In this document: positions 13,928-20,356 of the stretch, piece by piece
How the letters are laid out: each line of letters begins with the position of its first letter
Numbering within the stretch: position 1 is the first letter of the stretch
IMG/VR virus record: IMGVR_UViG_3300036857_000168
Span: 1-22,039 of that record
Reading direction: 5' to 3' (one strand)
Source of the DNA: a virus
Length of the DNA stretch: 22,039 nt
Translations under genes and position numbers: made by a program
Notes under the pieces: generated by a model
What the model was told of the DNA's origin: nothing
Seen by the model: the letters and a program-made list of their open reading frames with translations, nothing else
The model's database searches: none

Positions 13928-14098
13928 ATGACCGAACGCCGCCGCCGCTTGCTCGTCGCGTGCGAGGGCGACCGCGAGCACGTCCGCCGGGTCGAGACCC
14001 GGCTAGCGGAAGTCTCGGCCGCCCGGCGGGCACTTCTTCGTAAGCGCCGCAAGCGCTCGGGCGCCACCCGGCCGGACTACCTCAAGGCCGTCTCGTGA
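13928..14098 (+). CDS. Small basic hypothetical protein
   Basis: From the ATG at 13928 the frame encodes 56 aa, strongly basic and helical (MTERRRRLLVACEGDREHV, then RRALLRKRRKRSGATRP). An in-frame ATG at 13904 would add eight residues. Neither start has a strong ribosome-binding site, and GGG at 13921-13923 slightly favours 13928. It is the first gene of the early operon and joins the next gene by a GTGA overlap. A nucleic-acid-binding role is possible from charge. Function is unknown. Confidence 0.6.
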   Translation: MTERRRRLLVACEGDREHVRRVETRLAEVSAARRALLRKRRKRSGATRPDYLKAVS

Positions 14099-14289
14099 TC
14101 TTCGCGGGCGTCACGACCTCGGCGTATGACTTCTACATCGAGCGAGTGGCGCCCGGTCAGATCGTCGCCGGGCTCGCCCTGCTTCGAGCGCTTCGGCGCG
14201 AGGGCTGGGACGTGGAAGCCCTCGGCGCCGACGACGGCTCGCACTTCGTCCTGCTCGCCCTCCGCTACCACGACGAGGGCATTCGGTGA
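14095..14289 (+). CDS. Small hypothetical protein (64 aa)
   Basis: A GTGA junction starts this 64-aa frame. The product (MIFAGVTTSAYDFYIERVAP, then LALLRALRREGWDVEALGADD) looks like a compact alpha/beta fold, with FVLLALRYHDEGIR as a final strand and helix. No cysteines and no membrane helix are seen. It ends in a GTGA overlap with the Rpf-like gene. No family is recognised. Confidence 0.6.
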   Translation: MIFAGVTTSAYDFYIERVAPGQIVAGLALLRALRREGWDVEALGADDGSHFVLLALRYHDEGIR

Positions 14290-14798
14290 CCGCCCGGCTT
14301 TCCGCCATGGCCGCTTCCATGGCCGCCGGGCTCACGGTGGGCGGTCCTCTACTAGCGGCGGGCTTCGTCGGAAATGCCCGACTCCCCGACCCGCCGCTAC
14401 CCACGACGGCGGGTGAGGACCCGCCCACCGTGAGCCGGGCCGAGTATGAGCGCGTCCAGCGGCGCTCGTGGCACCGGCTCTTGGGCTGGCGCCGCGCCGA
14501 GCGCCAGCGCGAACGGCTCAAGCGCTCGATGCGCTTTCGGATCGACTATGTGGCCGCCGGGCTGCGCTGTATCCACCGGGGCGAGGGCTCGTGGCGGGCC
14601 GCCACCGGAAACGGCTACTTCGGCGGCCTACAAATGGACGTGAGCTTCCAGCGCACCTACGGGGCGCCCCTCGTGGAGCGCTTCGGGCTAGCTAACCACT
14701 GGCCGCCGGAAGCCCAAATTGCCGTGGGCACCGTCGCCTATTACGCCGGGCGCGGCTTCGGCCCGTGGCCGAACACCCGGAGGGGGTGTGGCTTGTGA
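14286..14798 (+). CDS. Rpf-like transglycosylase with N-terminal hydrophobic anchor
   Basis: The 170-aa product starts at GTG 14286. Residues 6-28 (SAMAASMAAGLTVGGPLLAAG) are a hydrophobic segment fitting a signal peptide or anchor. Residues 30-50 are Pro-rich and residues 50-85 are charged and helical. The C-terminal 80 residues match the resuscitation-promoting factor or transglycosylase-like fold: CIHRGEGSW with likely catalytic Glu100, ATGNGYFGGLQM, then AVGTVAYYAGRGFGPWPNT and a closing Cys168 pairing with Cys95. Such enzymes cleave peptidoglycan glycan strands in Actinobacteria. It lies in the early operon, far from the lysis cassette, which is unusual. Confidence 0.78.
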   Translation: MTARLSAMAASMAAGLTVGGPLLAAGFVGNARLPDPPLPTTAGEDPPTVSRAEYERVQRRSWHRLLGWRRAERQRERLKRSMRFRIDYVAAGLRCIHRGEGSWRAATGNGYFGGLQMDVSFQRTYGAPLVERFGLANHWPPEAQIAVGTVAYYAGRGFGPWPNTRRGCGL

Positions 14799-15340
14799 AC
14801 GCGCCGGACATATTCGGACGCCAGACCGCCGAGGTACGGCGAATTATCGGAACGTATCCCATCGTAGAAGCCACGGCGGACATTCTTATTTACGTCAACG
14901 CCGGGGACGCCGCCGGGGCAATCCCCGGCGACCCGAACAATTGCGTTTTTGCGAAAGCCTGTAAGCGTTCTTACGGTTCGCGCGGCGTCCTGTTTTTCCC
15001 CACCGTCGCCTATATCGATATGCCGAACGAAGAGGGCGAGCGGGTGATTTTTCGGGCGCGCGTGAAGGAGAAGACTCGCCAAGCCATCGAAGCGCTCGAC
15101 GTACTAGGCGACCGCTACGAGGGCACTTTCCGCCTCTACGCCATGCCCCCGTCCGAAACGATTAGCGCTCGACGGAAAGCCGCGCACCGCCGCCGACGCC
15201 GTAAGCGCCAGGGGACCTACGTTGTGAATCCGAAGATTCAAGCCGCCGCCCGCGCGCAACGGAAGCGCCGCAAGTTTATGAAACACCTTGGGCTACGCGA
15301 TGGGTCCGGGCTTACCCAAACGAGGCCGGACAATGGGTAG
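14795..15340 (+). CDS. Hypothetical protein with basic C-terminal tail (181 aa)
   Basis: GGAGGGGG at 14779-14786 supports the GTG start in a GTGA overlap with the Rpf-like gene. The first 115 residues look like a folded alpha/beta domain (AEVRRIIGTYPIVEATADIL, GDPNNCVFAKACKRSYGSRG, then FFPTVAYIDMPNEEGERVIF). Residues from about 125 are extremely basic (ISARRKAAHRRRRRKRQGTY, then RAQRKRRKFMKHLG), which suggests nucleic-acid binding. The PNNCVFAxAC phrase is distinctive, with two Cys six apart. I do not recognise the family. It is the second-longest gene of the early operon. Confidence 0.7.
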   Translation: MNAPDIFGRQTAEVRRIIGTYPIVEATADILIYVNAGDAAGAIPGDPNNCVFAKACKRSYGSRGVLFFPTVAYIDMPNEEGERVIFRARVKEKTRQAIEALDVLGDRYEGTFRLYAMPPSETISARRKAAHRRRRRKRQGTYVVNPKIQAAARAQRKRRKFMKHLGLRDGSGLTQTRPDNG

Positions 15341-15521
15341 CCCCTACGACGGCCACCCACCCCCCGAGCTTCGTTGTTACCGATGCGGCGCTCGACGCCG
15401 CGCAAGCGAGCTTGTGATCGAACGCGGGCACGCATTCCCCGCGTGCTCGGACCGGCGCCGATGTAACGCCCGGCTCATTAGCCCGGGCGAACGTGTCCTC
15501 GTGCGAGTGGTCGCACCATGA
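15333..15521 (+). CDS. Cys-rich mini-protein, zinc-ribbon-like (62 aa)
   Basis: This 62-aa frame overlaps the preceding gene by eight bases. It contains CYRCGARRRASELVIERG and about 20 residues later CSDRRRCNARL, two Cys pairs compatible with a single zinc ribbon. The rest is basic. Small phage zinc-ribbon proteins often bind nucleic acid or host transcription factors, but nothing specific can be inferred. It is followed by a second Cys-bearing mini-protein in an ATGA overlap. Confidence 0.65.
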   Translation: MGSPYDGHPPPELRCYRCGARRRASELVIERGHAFPACSDRRRCNARLISPGERVLVRVVAP

Positions 15522-15736
15522 CGCCGCTTGGGAACTGTCATTTCTGCGGGCGCCCGGTCGAGCCGGGACCGGCCGCCTACCCGGTTTCCGGCTGGGAAGT
15601 CACGCGCGCGCGCGGCGGCGCTAACCGCGTCGTCGGGCGCAAGCGCCAACCGGGGAAGGTAGCTCACGTCTATTGCGCCGAGCGCGCGGCCACGCTCGAA
15701 CGGCAAGGGCTCGCCGGGCAAGGGGCGTTGCTATGA
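15518..15736 (+). CDS. Zinc-finger-like mini-protein (72 aa)
   Basis: The 72-aa product begins MTPLGNCHFCGRPVEPGPAA, a CxxC knuckle, and later has KVAHVYCAERAATLERQG, where His and Cys could complete a zinc site. The middle is basic (RARGGANRVVGRKRQPGK). The general layout 'CxxCGrpv...HvyC' is a common small phage protein type. Junctions to both neighbours are ATGA overlaps. Function is unknown. Confidence 0.65.
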   Translation: MTPLGNCHFCGRPVEPGPAAYPVSGWEVTRARGGANRVVGRKRQPGKVAHVYCAERAATLERQGLAGQGALL

Positions 15737-16155
15737 ACCGCGTCCGTAGCGACCGGGTTGGCCCCGGCGGCGACCGCCGCACGGTAACGGTGACGTTCGG
15801 CTACGGGGATCGGCTGCGCTCGCTCGTGGCCGGGAACCTTCGCCACGCGCTGATCTTGGCCGAAGCCCGCTGGGGCCGCTGGACCACCATCGAGTCGGTT
15901 TCGACGCCCGACACGATCTATTCCGATCTGATCGGGCGCACGGCGGATAACCACACCCCGGGCGCGATGGGCGCCGGGGCGAAGACGACCGCGAGCAAGC
16001 TCCGGGCCATCGGCTACGAGCCCGCGCCGGGCGAGGTTGCCACCCTGCGCTACTTCCGCGCCGATCTCCCCAGGACCTACCGACACACGAAGCGGCCGAG
16101 CAAGGGCACGCCGACCGCCTACGACGACGAATTCGGAACCGAGGCGCATGACTAG
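15733..16155 (+). CDS. Hypothetical protein (140 aa)
   Basis: An ATGA overlap starts this 140-aa frame. The N-terminus has a strand-rich section (RRTVTVTFGYGDRLRSLVAG), a helix with LRHALILAEARWGRWTTIES, and the C-terminal half carries SKLRAIGYEPAPGEVATLRYF. No catalytic pattern, membrane segment or Cys is evident. It overlaps the nuclease gene by eight bases, so a DNA-metabolism partner role is possible by association only. Confidence 0.62.
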   Translation: MNRVRSDRVGPGGDRRTVTVTFGYGDRLRSLVAGNLRHALILAEARWGRWTTIESVSTPDTIYSDLIGRTADNHTPGAMGAGAKTTASKLRAIGYEPAPGEVATLRYFRADLPRTYRHTKRPSKGTPTAYDDEFGTEAHD

Positions 16156-16483
16156 CTCGGCCTGGAAGGATTTTGAGCGCCGTTGTTGTCGCGCACTCGG
16201 GGCACAACGGCGCGGGCCGGGCGGGGGCTCGGACGACGACGGTACGGCCCCCTTCGCGGTCGAGTGCAAGCGCACAACGCGCTACCAGCTACGGGCGCGG
16301 TGGGTCGAGCAAGCCCGCCGCCAGGGGCGAGCCAGCGGGCGGCCGTGGGTGCTCGTGATCGCAGAGCACAACGACCGCCGCCCGCTGGTCGTGCTCGACT
16401 TCGCCGCGCTCGTACAGCTATGCGAAGAGGCGGGCCGAATCGAGCCCCCGGACCTGCTCTACGTCTCGGCGGATGAGCTATGA
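16148..16483 (+). CDS. PD-(D/E)XK nuclease, putative Holliday junction resolvase
   Basis: The 111-aa product fits the small PD-(D/E)XK resolvase-like fold. It opens with a helix (SAWKDFERRCCRALGAQRRG), then GGGSDDDGTAPFAVECKRT where the acidic DDD and the E-x-K (ECK, residues about 39-41) supply the metal site, and then a helix with WVEQARRQGRASG and a strand WVLVIAEHN. Many phages carry such an enzyme to resolve recombination or replication junctions. It lies two genes before the RecT-like annealing protein, which supports a recombination role. An ATGA overlap links it to the next gene. Confidence 0.72.
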   Translation: MTSSAWKDFERRCCRALGAQRRGPGGGSDDDGTAPFAVECKRTTRYQLRARWVEQARRQGRASGRPWVLVIAEHNDRRPLVVLDFAALVQLCEEAGRIEPPDLLYVSADEL

Positions 16484-16671
16484 GGCTCTACGTCGGCAAG
16501 CGGGTTCGGACGAAGAGCGGCCCGGGCCGGGTGGTCGAGATTCGTAACGCCGTGGACACCGTTCCGGGTCACGGCAAAGCCATTCGGGGGCTGGCGTACG
16601 CGGTGGTGGAGCTAGATAGGGGTGGCCGCCGCGCGTGCCCGGCCCTCGAATTACGAGAGGGGGACGAATGA
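16480..16671 (+). CDS. Small beta-rich hypothetical protein (63 aa)
   Basis: This 63-aa frame is joined on both sides by ATGA overlaps. The sequence (MRLYVGKRVRTKSGPGRVVE, then AYAVVELDRGGRRACPALELR) suggests a small SH3- or KOW-like beta barrel, with a Gly-turn GPGRVVE characteristic of such folds. Members often bind nucleic acid or protein partners. Its location between the nuclease and the RecT-like gene suggests a recombination accessory role, which is an inference. Confidence 0.62.
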   Translation: MRLYVGKRVRTKSGPGRVVEIRNAVDTVPGHGKAIRGLAYAVVELDRGGRRACPALELREGDE

Positions 16672-17366
16672 GCGAGACCCTGCCCGCAACGCGGGCACCC
16701 GAGCTTGACGCCATCGCGCGGCTCGGAACGTGGCTAGCGGCGTCCGAGGTTGAACACCCGGACGCGAAGCAACAAGGGGCGGCGGCGGCCCTGCGAATCT
16801 ACTTCGCCCGTGAGCTTGGGCTATCGCCGCTAGCGGCTAGCGAGCTTTCGGTTATCCGGGGGCGTCTGATCGTCTCGGCGAAGCTCCTGCGCGCCCGGGC
16901 GGCCCAATACGGCTACCGGGTGGTACGGGCTAGCGGCGACGAGACTTCGTGTACGGCCCAATTGATCGAACGCGAGACCGGCGAGCTAGTGGGCGAGTAC
17001 ACGTTCACGATGGACGCCGCCCGCCGGGCCGGGCTCGTGAAGGAGAAGAGCGGCTACAAGACGCACCCGGCCCGGATGTTGTGGGCGCGGGCGTCCAAAT
17101 TCGTGATTGACGACTACGCCCCGGAAGCCTCGTTGGGGCTCGTGCTCGAAGACGAGGCCGCCGAGATCACGGGCGAGGTAGTGGCCGAGCACGACGACGA
17201 CGACGAGCCCGAGCCGAAGCCTTCGCCCGAGTGGGAAGCCTTCCGTAGGGGCGAGGGTCCCTACCCGCCGAGTGTGGGCGCCGAGATCGAGCCCGACCCG
17301 CCCGGCCCGGCGCCCGCCGACGAAGAGCAAAGCCAATTCACGGCACCGGAACGCGATGGCGAGTGA
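16668..17366 (+). CDS. recT: RecT-like single-strand annealing protein
   Basis: The 232-aa product shows the RecT-type core at residues about 35-170: AALRIYFARELGLSPLAASE, then SVIRGRLIVSAKLLRARAAQ, TGELVGEYTFTMDAARRAGL and THPARMLWARASKFVID. The 'GLSPlaA...v..Grl..sAkl' and 'p..ML.aRA' phrases are hallmarks of phage annealing proteins. From residue about 180 the tail is acidic and disordered (HDDDDEPEPKPSPEWEA). It probably anneals complementary strands in recombination-dependent replication. A partner exonuclease was not identified, and the PD-(D/E)XK gene is resolvase-sized. Confidence 0.8.
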   Translation: MSETLPATRAPELDAIARLGTWLAASEVEHPDAKQQGAAAALRIYFARELGLSPLAASELSVIRGRLIVSAKLLRARAAQYGYRVVRASGDETSCTAQLIERETGELVGEYTFTMDAARRAGLVKEKSGYKTHPARMLWARASKFVIDDYAPEASLGLVLEDEAAEITGEVVAEHDDDDEPEPKPSPEWEAFRRGEGPYPPSVGAEIEPDPPGPAPADEEQSQFTAPERDGE

Positions 17367-17520
17367 GCCGCGCCAATGCACGCTCTGCGGGCGCAAGGGG
17401 ACGCGGCGCTTCGTCGCGCTCGGCGGTCCCCGCTCGCTCTATGCCTGTACGGCTAGGAGGGCGTGCGAACGGCGACGAGCAACGCTCTTACGACCACTGA
17501 TAGCCGCCCTCAAGCGGTAA
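17356..17520 (+). CDS. Cys-rich mini-protein (54 aa)
   Basis: The 54-aa product overlaps the RecT-like gene by 11 bases. It carries CTLCGRKGTRRFVALGGPRS and then YACTARRACERRR, two Cys pairs compatible with a zinc ribbon, and a basic C-terminus (LLRPLIAALKR). It resembles in layout the mini-protein at 15333-15521 (CxxCG...C-x5-C). The two could be distant paralogues. Function is unknown. Confidence 0.65.
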   Translation: MASEPRQCTLCGRKGTRRFVALGGPRSLYACTARRACERRRATLLRPLIAALKR

Positions 17521-17658
17521 CGAGCCCGGCCAGCGGCTTAGACCTTGGGCGTGCTATTAGGGGAAACCGCTGGAACCTCGCCCGCTCTATAGCAAGCGAC
17601 AAAAACGCCAAAAAAGGGTAACGCCGCTATGGTCCGCACCACTCACAAAGGGGGACGC
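17521..17658 (+). promoter_or_regulatory. Short noncoding stretch with inverted repeat
   Basis: No convincing gene is seen except a possible 10-residue extension of the next frame. CCAGCGG at 17530-17536 and CCGCTGG at 17567-17573 form an inverted repeat with a 30-base spacer. An A-rich stretch (GACAAAAACGCCAAAAAAGGG) lies at about 17599-17619. It could be a leader or a small structured RNA, but the evidence is thin. AAAGGGGG at 17647-17654 is the ribosome-binding site of the next gene. Confidence 0.35.
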
Positions 17659-17763
17659 ATGTACGACGACGAGACCATGAGCGAGCCGCCGAGCGAGCCC
17701 GAGCCGACGCCGGAACCGCCACCCGACGAGCCGAAGCCCGACGAGGGCGAAGGCGACTCGTAG
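17659..17763 (+). CDS. Small acidic Pro/Glu-rich protein (34 aa)
   Basis: ATG 17659 has AAAGGGGG directly upstream, making it the likely start. An in-frame ATG at 17629 would give 44 aa but lacks a good site. The product is MYDDETMSEPPSEPEPTPEP followed by PPDEPKPDEGEGDS, an acidic disordered proline-rich peptide. It is the last gene of the rightward early operon and precedes the convergent hairpin. It could be a DNA-mimic-like or an inhibitor peptide, but there is no evidence for that. Confidence 0.5.
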   Translation: MYDDETMSEPPSEPEPTPEPPPDEPKPDEGEGDS

Positions 17764-17774
17764 CTAAGAGCGAA

Positions 17775-17802
17775 CACGGGCACCTTTCAGGGGGTGCCCG
17801 TG
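17775..17802. terminator. Bidirectional hairpin between convergent operons
   Basis: CACGGGCACC (17775-17784) and GGTGCCCGTG (17793-17802) form a perfect 10-bp stem with an eight-base loop, between the ends of the rightward early operon and the leftward packaging operon. A further 10-bp inverted repeat, AGGGGCGCCC at 17821-17830 with GGGCGCCCCT at 17857-17866, lies just inside on the leftward side. No T-run is present. Probable terminator for both strands. Confidence 0.75.
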
Positions 17803-17882
17803 ATCGCTACGCTCGAACGGAGGGGCGCCCCGTCGCAGGTCCTCACGCCGCTTCCAGGGCGCCCCTCGCTTGAAGCTTCGAG

Positions 17883-18479
17883 CTAGGGCGCCGGGGCCGC
17901 TTCGCCCGGAAGGGTGATCCCAACCGCCGCCAGCCGGGCCAGTTGCTCGGGCGGGATGGCCGGAAGCCCGGCGGCCAGGGGTGACGGGGAATTGCGGTGG
18001 GCCACCGCCGTCCCCGCGTAGGCCGGTTCCGGGACCAAGGACACGTCGGCCAGGTGACAGCGCTGGCGTAGTACCTGCCCCTCCGCATTGCGGCGCTCGA
18101 CGCGCGCGAGATCGGCAAAGCCGACGCTGAAACCGCCGATCATCCCTTCGTCCACGAGCGCCAAGGCGTGATCGCCAATCACCCCGTCCACGACCCGGAA
18201 GCGGCCCCACAAGCCTTCGTCGCGCTCGTGCAGGTCGAGCCCGCGCCCAACCCGGTCGGTCAGACCGTCCCGGTGCTCGAAGCGCAATTGCACTTTGTCC
18301 GCCGCCGCTAGCTGGCGCTTGAAGGCGCCCGGAGTGAAGACCTCCCAATAGGGCGGCCCGCCGGGGTCCTGCACGCGCGCCGGGGTGTTGTAGGGCACCA
18401 AGACGCCTTCCAGGATGCGGCCCTCGTCGCCCGCCAGGGCCGCATTCACCATTCGCCGGTGGATTTCAAGCTCGGCCAT
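17883..18479 (-). CDS. Prohead protease, S78 family
   Basis: The 198-aa product processes the capsid shell during maturation. Residues fit the S78 (HK97 gp4-like) family: an opening strand LEGVLVPYNTPARVQ, FTPGAFKRQL, catalytic His69 in LRFEHRD, catalytic Ser118 in GGFSVGF, and VSLVPEPAY with Glu151. The C-terminal tail is Ala/Pro-rich. It overlaps the portal gene by 14 bases and is the last gene of the leftward operon. Its substrate, the major capsid protein, is on the opposite strand about 4.7 kb away on the circle, which is unusual. Confidence 0.9.
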   Translation of the reverse strand: MAELEIHRRMVNAALAGDEGRILEGVLVPYNTPARVQDPGGPPYWEVFTPGAFKRQLAAADKVQLRFEHRDGLTDRVGRGLDLHERDEGLWGRFRVVDGVIGDHALALVDEGMIGGFSVGFADLARVERRNAEGQVLRQRCHLADVSLVPEPAYAGTAVAHRNSPSPLAAGLPAIPPEQLARLAAVGITLPGEAAPAP

Positions 18480-19710
18480 TCGCTGCTACCTCCAAGCTCG
18501 GGACGATCCCGCCCCAATCGATTGACGTTCCGCCGTAGCCGCCATTCCCGAGCCCCGGCGGCGTCGGCGTCTCGCGCTCTTCGGTGCCAGGGTCGGCCAG
18601 CGAGCCCGCCGAGCCGTGTGGCTCATCGATCAGATCGACCGCCTCGCCCTCGACCAAGGGCGGGAGATCGAAGACGGCCGCCCGATACTCGTCTTGGGTC
18701 ACCACCCCGTCGGCCAACGCCTTCGACCACACGCCCTGCTTGGCCGCCATATCGGGCGCGAGCAAAACGCTCGGGTCGAATTCGACCCACGAGCCCCGGG
18801 GTAGCCAGGTCGAGAGCGCGTTGCCGATCCCGCTGGCGCGCGGCATTAGCTCGCTCTTCCACCACATATCGAACAGCATCTCCGGGTTGGAGTAGTTGAG
18901 CCCCCCGGCCTGGTCCATGTTGAGTAGGAAGGCGGGCACCCCGAACGCCGCCGCGATCTGCTTCGCGTCCCACTCGCGCGTTTCCAGTAGGGCCAGGTCT
19001 TTCGGGCTCGTCGGCGTCGTCAGCGTGAAGGCGATATCCGAGGGGATGACCGCCGGGGCGCCGTTACGCTGGCCGACCCGGGCGAGCCACTGGCGCTGTA
19101 GGTCTTCGGCTTGCTCGCGGTCGAGTCGCCGCGTCGGCGGTTGCAGGATCGCCCAGGGGATACCGCCACCCTTGTACACGTCGGCCGCCAGCGCTTCGGC
19201 GGCGGCGGCGCTCTTCACGTTCCCGGCGTAAGCGGCCAACGCCGAGCTACCGCGAAGAGCGCCGTTCGGGTTGCGGGTGATCTGTAGTACGTCGTCCGGC
19301 TGTAGGTCGAGCCCACCGACCGAGTACAGCCGCCCGCCGCGAGGATCGGCGTCCACCGTCACTTGGTCCGGGTCGAGTACCGTCCAAGTTTGCGGGTAGC
19401 CGGTCGCGTAGCGGCTCGTCACCCACAGAAAGCCGTCGCCGCGCGAATAGATCGACCACACGAGCGCGAACAGCGCATCGCTTACCCCGTTCGGATACCA
19501 CACCGGGTCCGGGGTGGATACCCACAGGGGCTCGAAGCCGCCGCGAAAGCGAAGCGGCATCCCGGCGATCTGCTGGCTCGTCAATTGCAGACAGCGCGAG
19601 ACGGCGCCGACACGCTCGGGAAGACCGAATAGATAGGGGGGGAATAGTCCCGCCACATCCTCGGGTGTGATCGTGGCGGCTCGCTTGCGGATGCGGGGGA
19701 GCAACCGCAT
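18466..19710 (-). CDS. Portal protein, HK97 family
   Basis: The 414-aa product forms the dodecameric ring through which DNA enters. Supporting segments are AVSRCLQLTSQQIAGMPLRF, ALVWSIYSRGDGFLWVTSRY, LDPDQVTVDADPRGG, VLQITRNPNGALRGSSALAA, and a late FGVPAFLLNMDQAGGLNYSN, which is the 'fgVPp.ll......tysn' phrase of HK97-type portals. The C-terminus is Gly/Pro-rich and overlaps the protease start. No strong ribosome-binding site is visible before the ATG, and 33 bases separate it from the upstream gene. Confidence 0.92.
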   Translation of the reverse strand: MRLLPRIRKRAATITPEDVAGLFPPYLFGLPERVGAVSRCLQLTSQQIAGMPLRFRGGFEPLWVSTPDPVWYPNGVSDALFALVWSIYSRGDGFLWVTSRYATGYPQTWTVLDPDQVTVDADPRGGRLYSVGGLDLQPDDVLQITRNPNGALRGSSALAAYAGNVKSAAAAEALAADVYKGGGIPWAILQPPTRRLDREQAEDLQRQWLARVGQRNGAPAVIPSDIAFTLTTPTSPKDLALLETREWDAKQIAAAFGVPAFLLNMDQAGGLNYSNPEMLFDMWWKSELMPRASGIGNALSTWLPRGSWVEFDPSVLLAPDMAAKQGVWSKALADGVVTQDEYRAAVFDLPPLVEGEAVDLIDEPHGSAGSLADPGTEERETPTPPGLGNGGYGGTSIDWGGIVPSLEVAANGRA

Positions 19711-19743
19711 TGCCGAGAGTGTAAACCGAGAGCGCCAACGCCG

Positions 19744-19956
19744 CTAGTTGTCTAGTTGGATTACCTCGCCGTACTTGGCCAAAGAGCCGTAGCCGTTGGC
19801 CAAGACTCGGGCGGCCACTTCGGGATTGTCGTACTCAATCGCCGTCTTTGGCGTTGGAGCCCATCCGAGCCCGCCCTTGTGCCATCCGGCGTAGAGAATC
19901 GTGTTCGGCTCGGCCATTACGTCTTCGCCAAAGTCGAACCGGATTAGCCACGTCAT
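19744..19956 (-). CDS. Small hypothetical protein (70 aa)
   Basis: The start is the ATG at 19956, in an ATGA overlap with the upstream gene. The 70-aa product (MTWLIRFDFGEDVMAEPNTI, then AIEYDNPEVAARVLANGYGS) looks like a small alpha/beta fold. The final phrase KYGEVIQLDN resembles other small phage proteins of unknown role. It sits between terminase and portal together with the next small gene, a place where accessory genes are often inserted. Confidence 0.65.
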   Translation of the reverse strand: MTWLIRFDFGEDVMAEPNTILYAGWHKGGLGWAPTPKTAIEYDNPEVAARVLANGYGSLAKYGEVIQLDN

Positions 19957-20162
19957 ACCGGGTTGTTGCCCCACTCGTGGGGCGTGCCTTTCAGCGTTAC
20001 GGGCATGGTTGGCCGTAGCCGCCCCTCCCATATCGCCTTCGTTAGTACGCCGTTGGCATCGGCTACCGCATCGCCTATCGACTCATACGAGCCCACGAGC
20101 GTTATGGGGAATTCGTCGCCGTCGGCGTCTTCGAACGTTACGAGCGTGAATGGTCCTGGCAT
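19953..20162 (-). CDS. Small hypothetical protein (69 aa)
   Basis: GAGAGGG lies six bases before the ATG at 20162. The 69-aa product (MPGPFTLVTFEDADGDEFPI, then GSYESIGDAVADANGVLTKA) has alternating strand and helix segments and ends HEWGNNPV. It shares an overall length and strand-helix style with the gene that follows, but there is no convincing similarity. It is the first gene after the long noncoding gap downstream of terminase, so it may have its own promoter. Function is unknown. Confidence 0.65.
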   Translation of the reverse strand: MPGPFTLVTFEDADGDEFPITLVGSYESIGDAVADANGVLTKAIWEGRLRPTMPVTLKGTPHEWGNNPV

Positions 20163-20356
20163 TTGCTAGCCCTCTCTTTCTCGGGCTGGCGCTCTCGGTT
20201 GTCAAGGTGCAATGCCCGTGGTAATTCGGGCACACACATTTTACCGAGAATTTCGGGTGTTCGCTTAGCTGGCAACGAAAACGCGCCCCGTTTGCAGGGC
20301 TTTCATTCGCGTTTCCCCTGCAAATGAATTTTTACATTTCGCCTTCGCTGGCAACG
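20163..20356 (-). promoter_or_regulatory. AT-richer noncoding gap after terminase with shared motifs
   Basis: This 194-base gap interrupts an otherwise packed leftward operon. TTTGCAGGG (20291-20299) and CCCTGCAAA (20316-20324) form a 9-bp inverted repeat with a 16-base spacer. GCTGGCAACG occurs at 20268-20277 and 20347-20356, the latter abutting the terminase stop. TGCCCG/CGGGCA (about 20213-20232) is a small hairpin. The leftward strand has a TTGACA at about 20202-20207 and TAAAAT at about 20241-20246, but no well-spaced pair. The gap probably holds a promoter for the portal genes and a protein-binding site. Confidence 0.6.

Noticed and set aside
17629-17658. Upstream ATG for the small acidic gene
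   Set aside because: In frame, but the downstream ATG at 17659 has the only convincing ribosome-binding site. The upstream codons were left out of the call.
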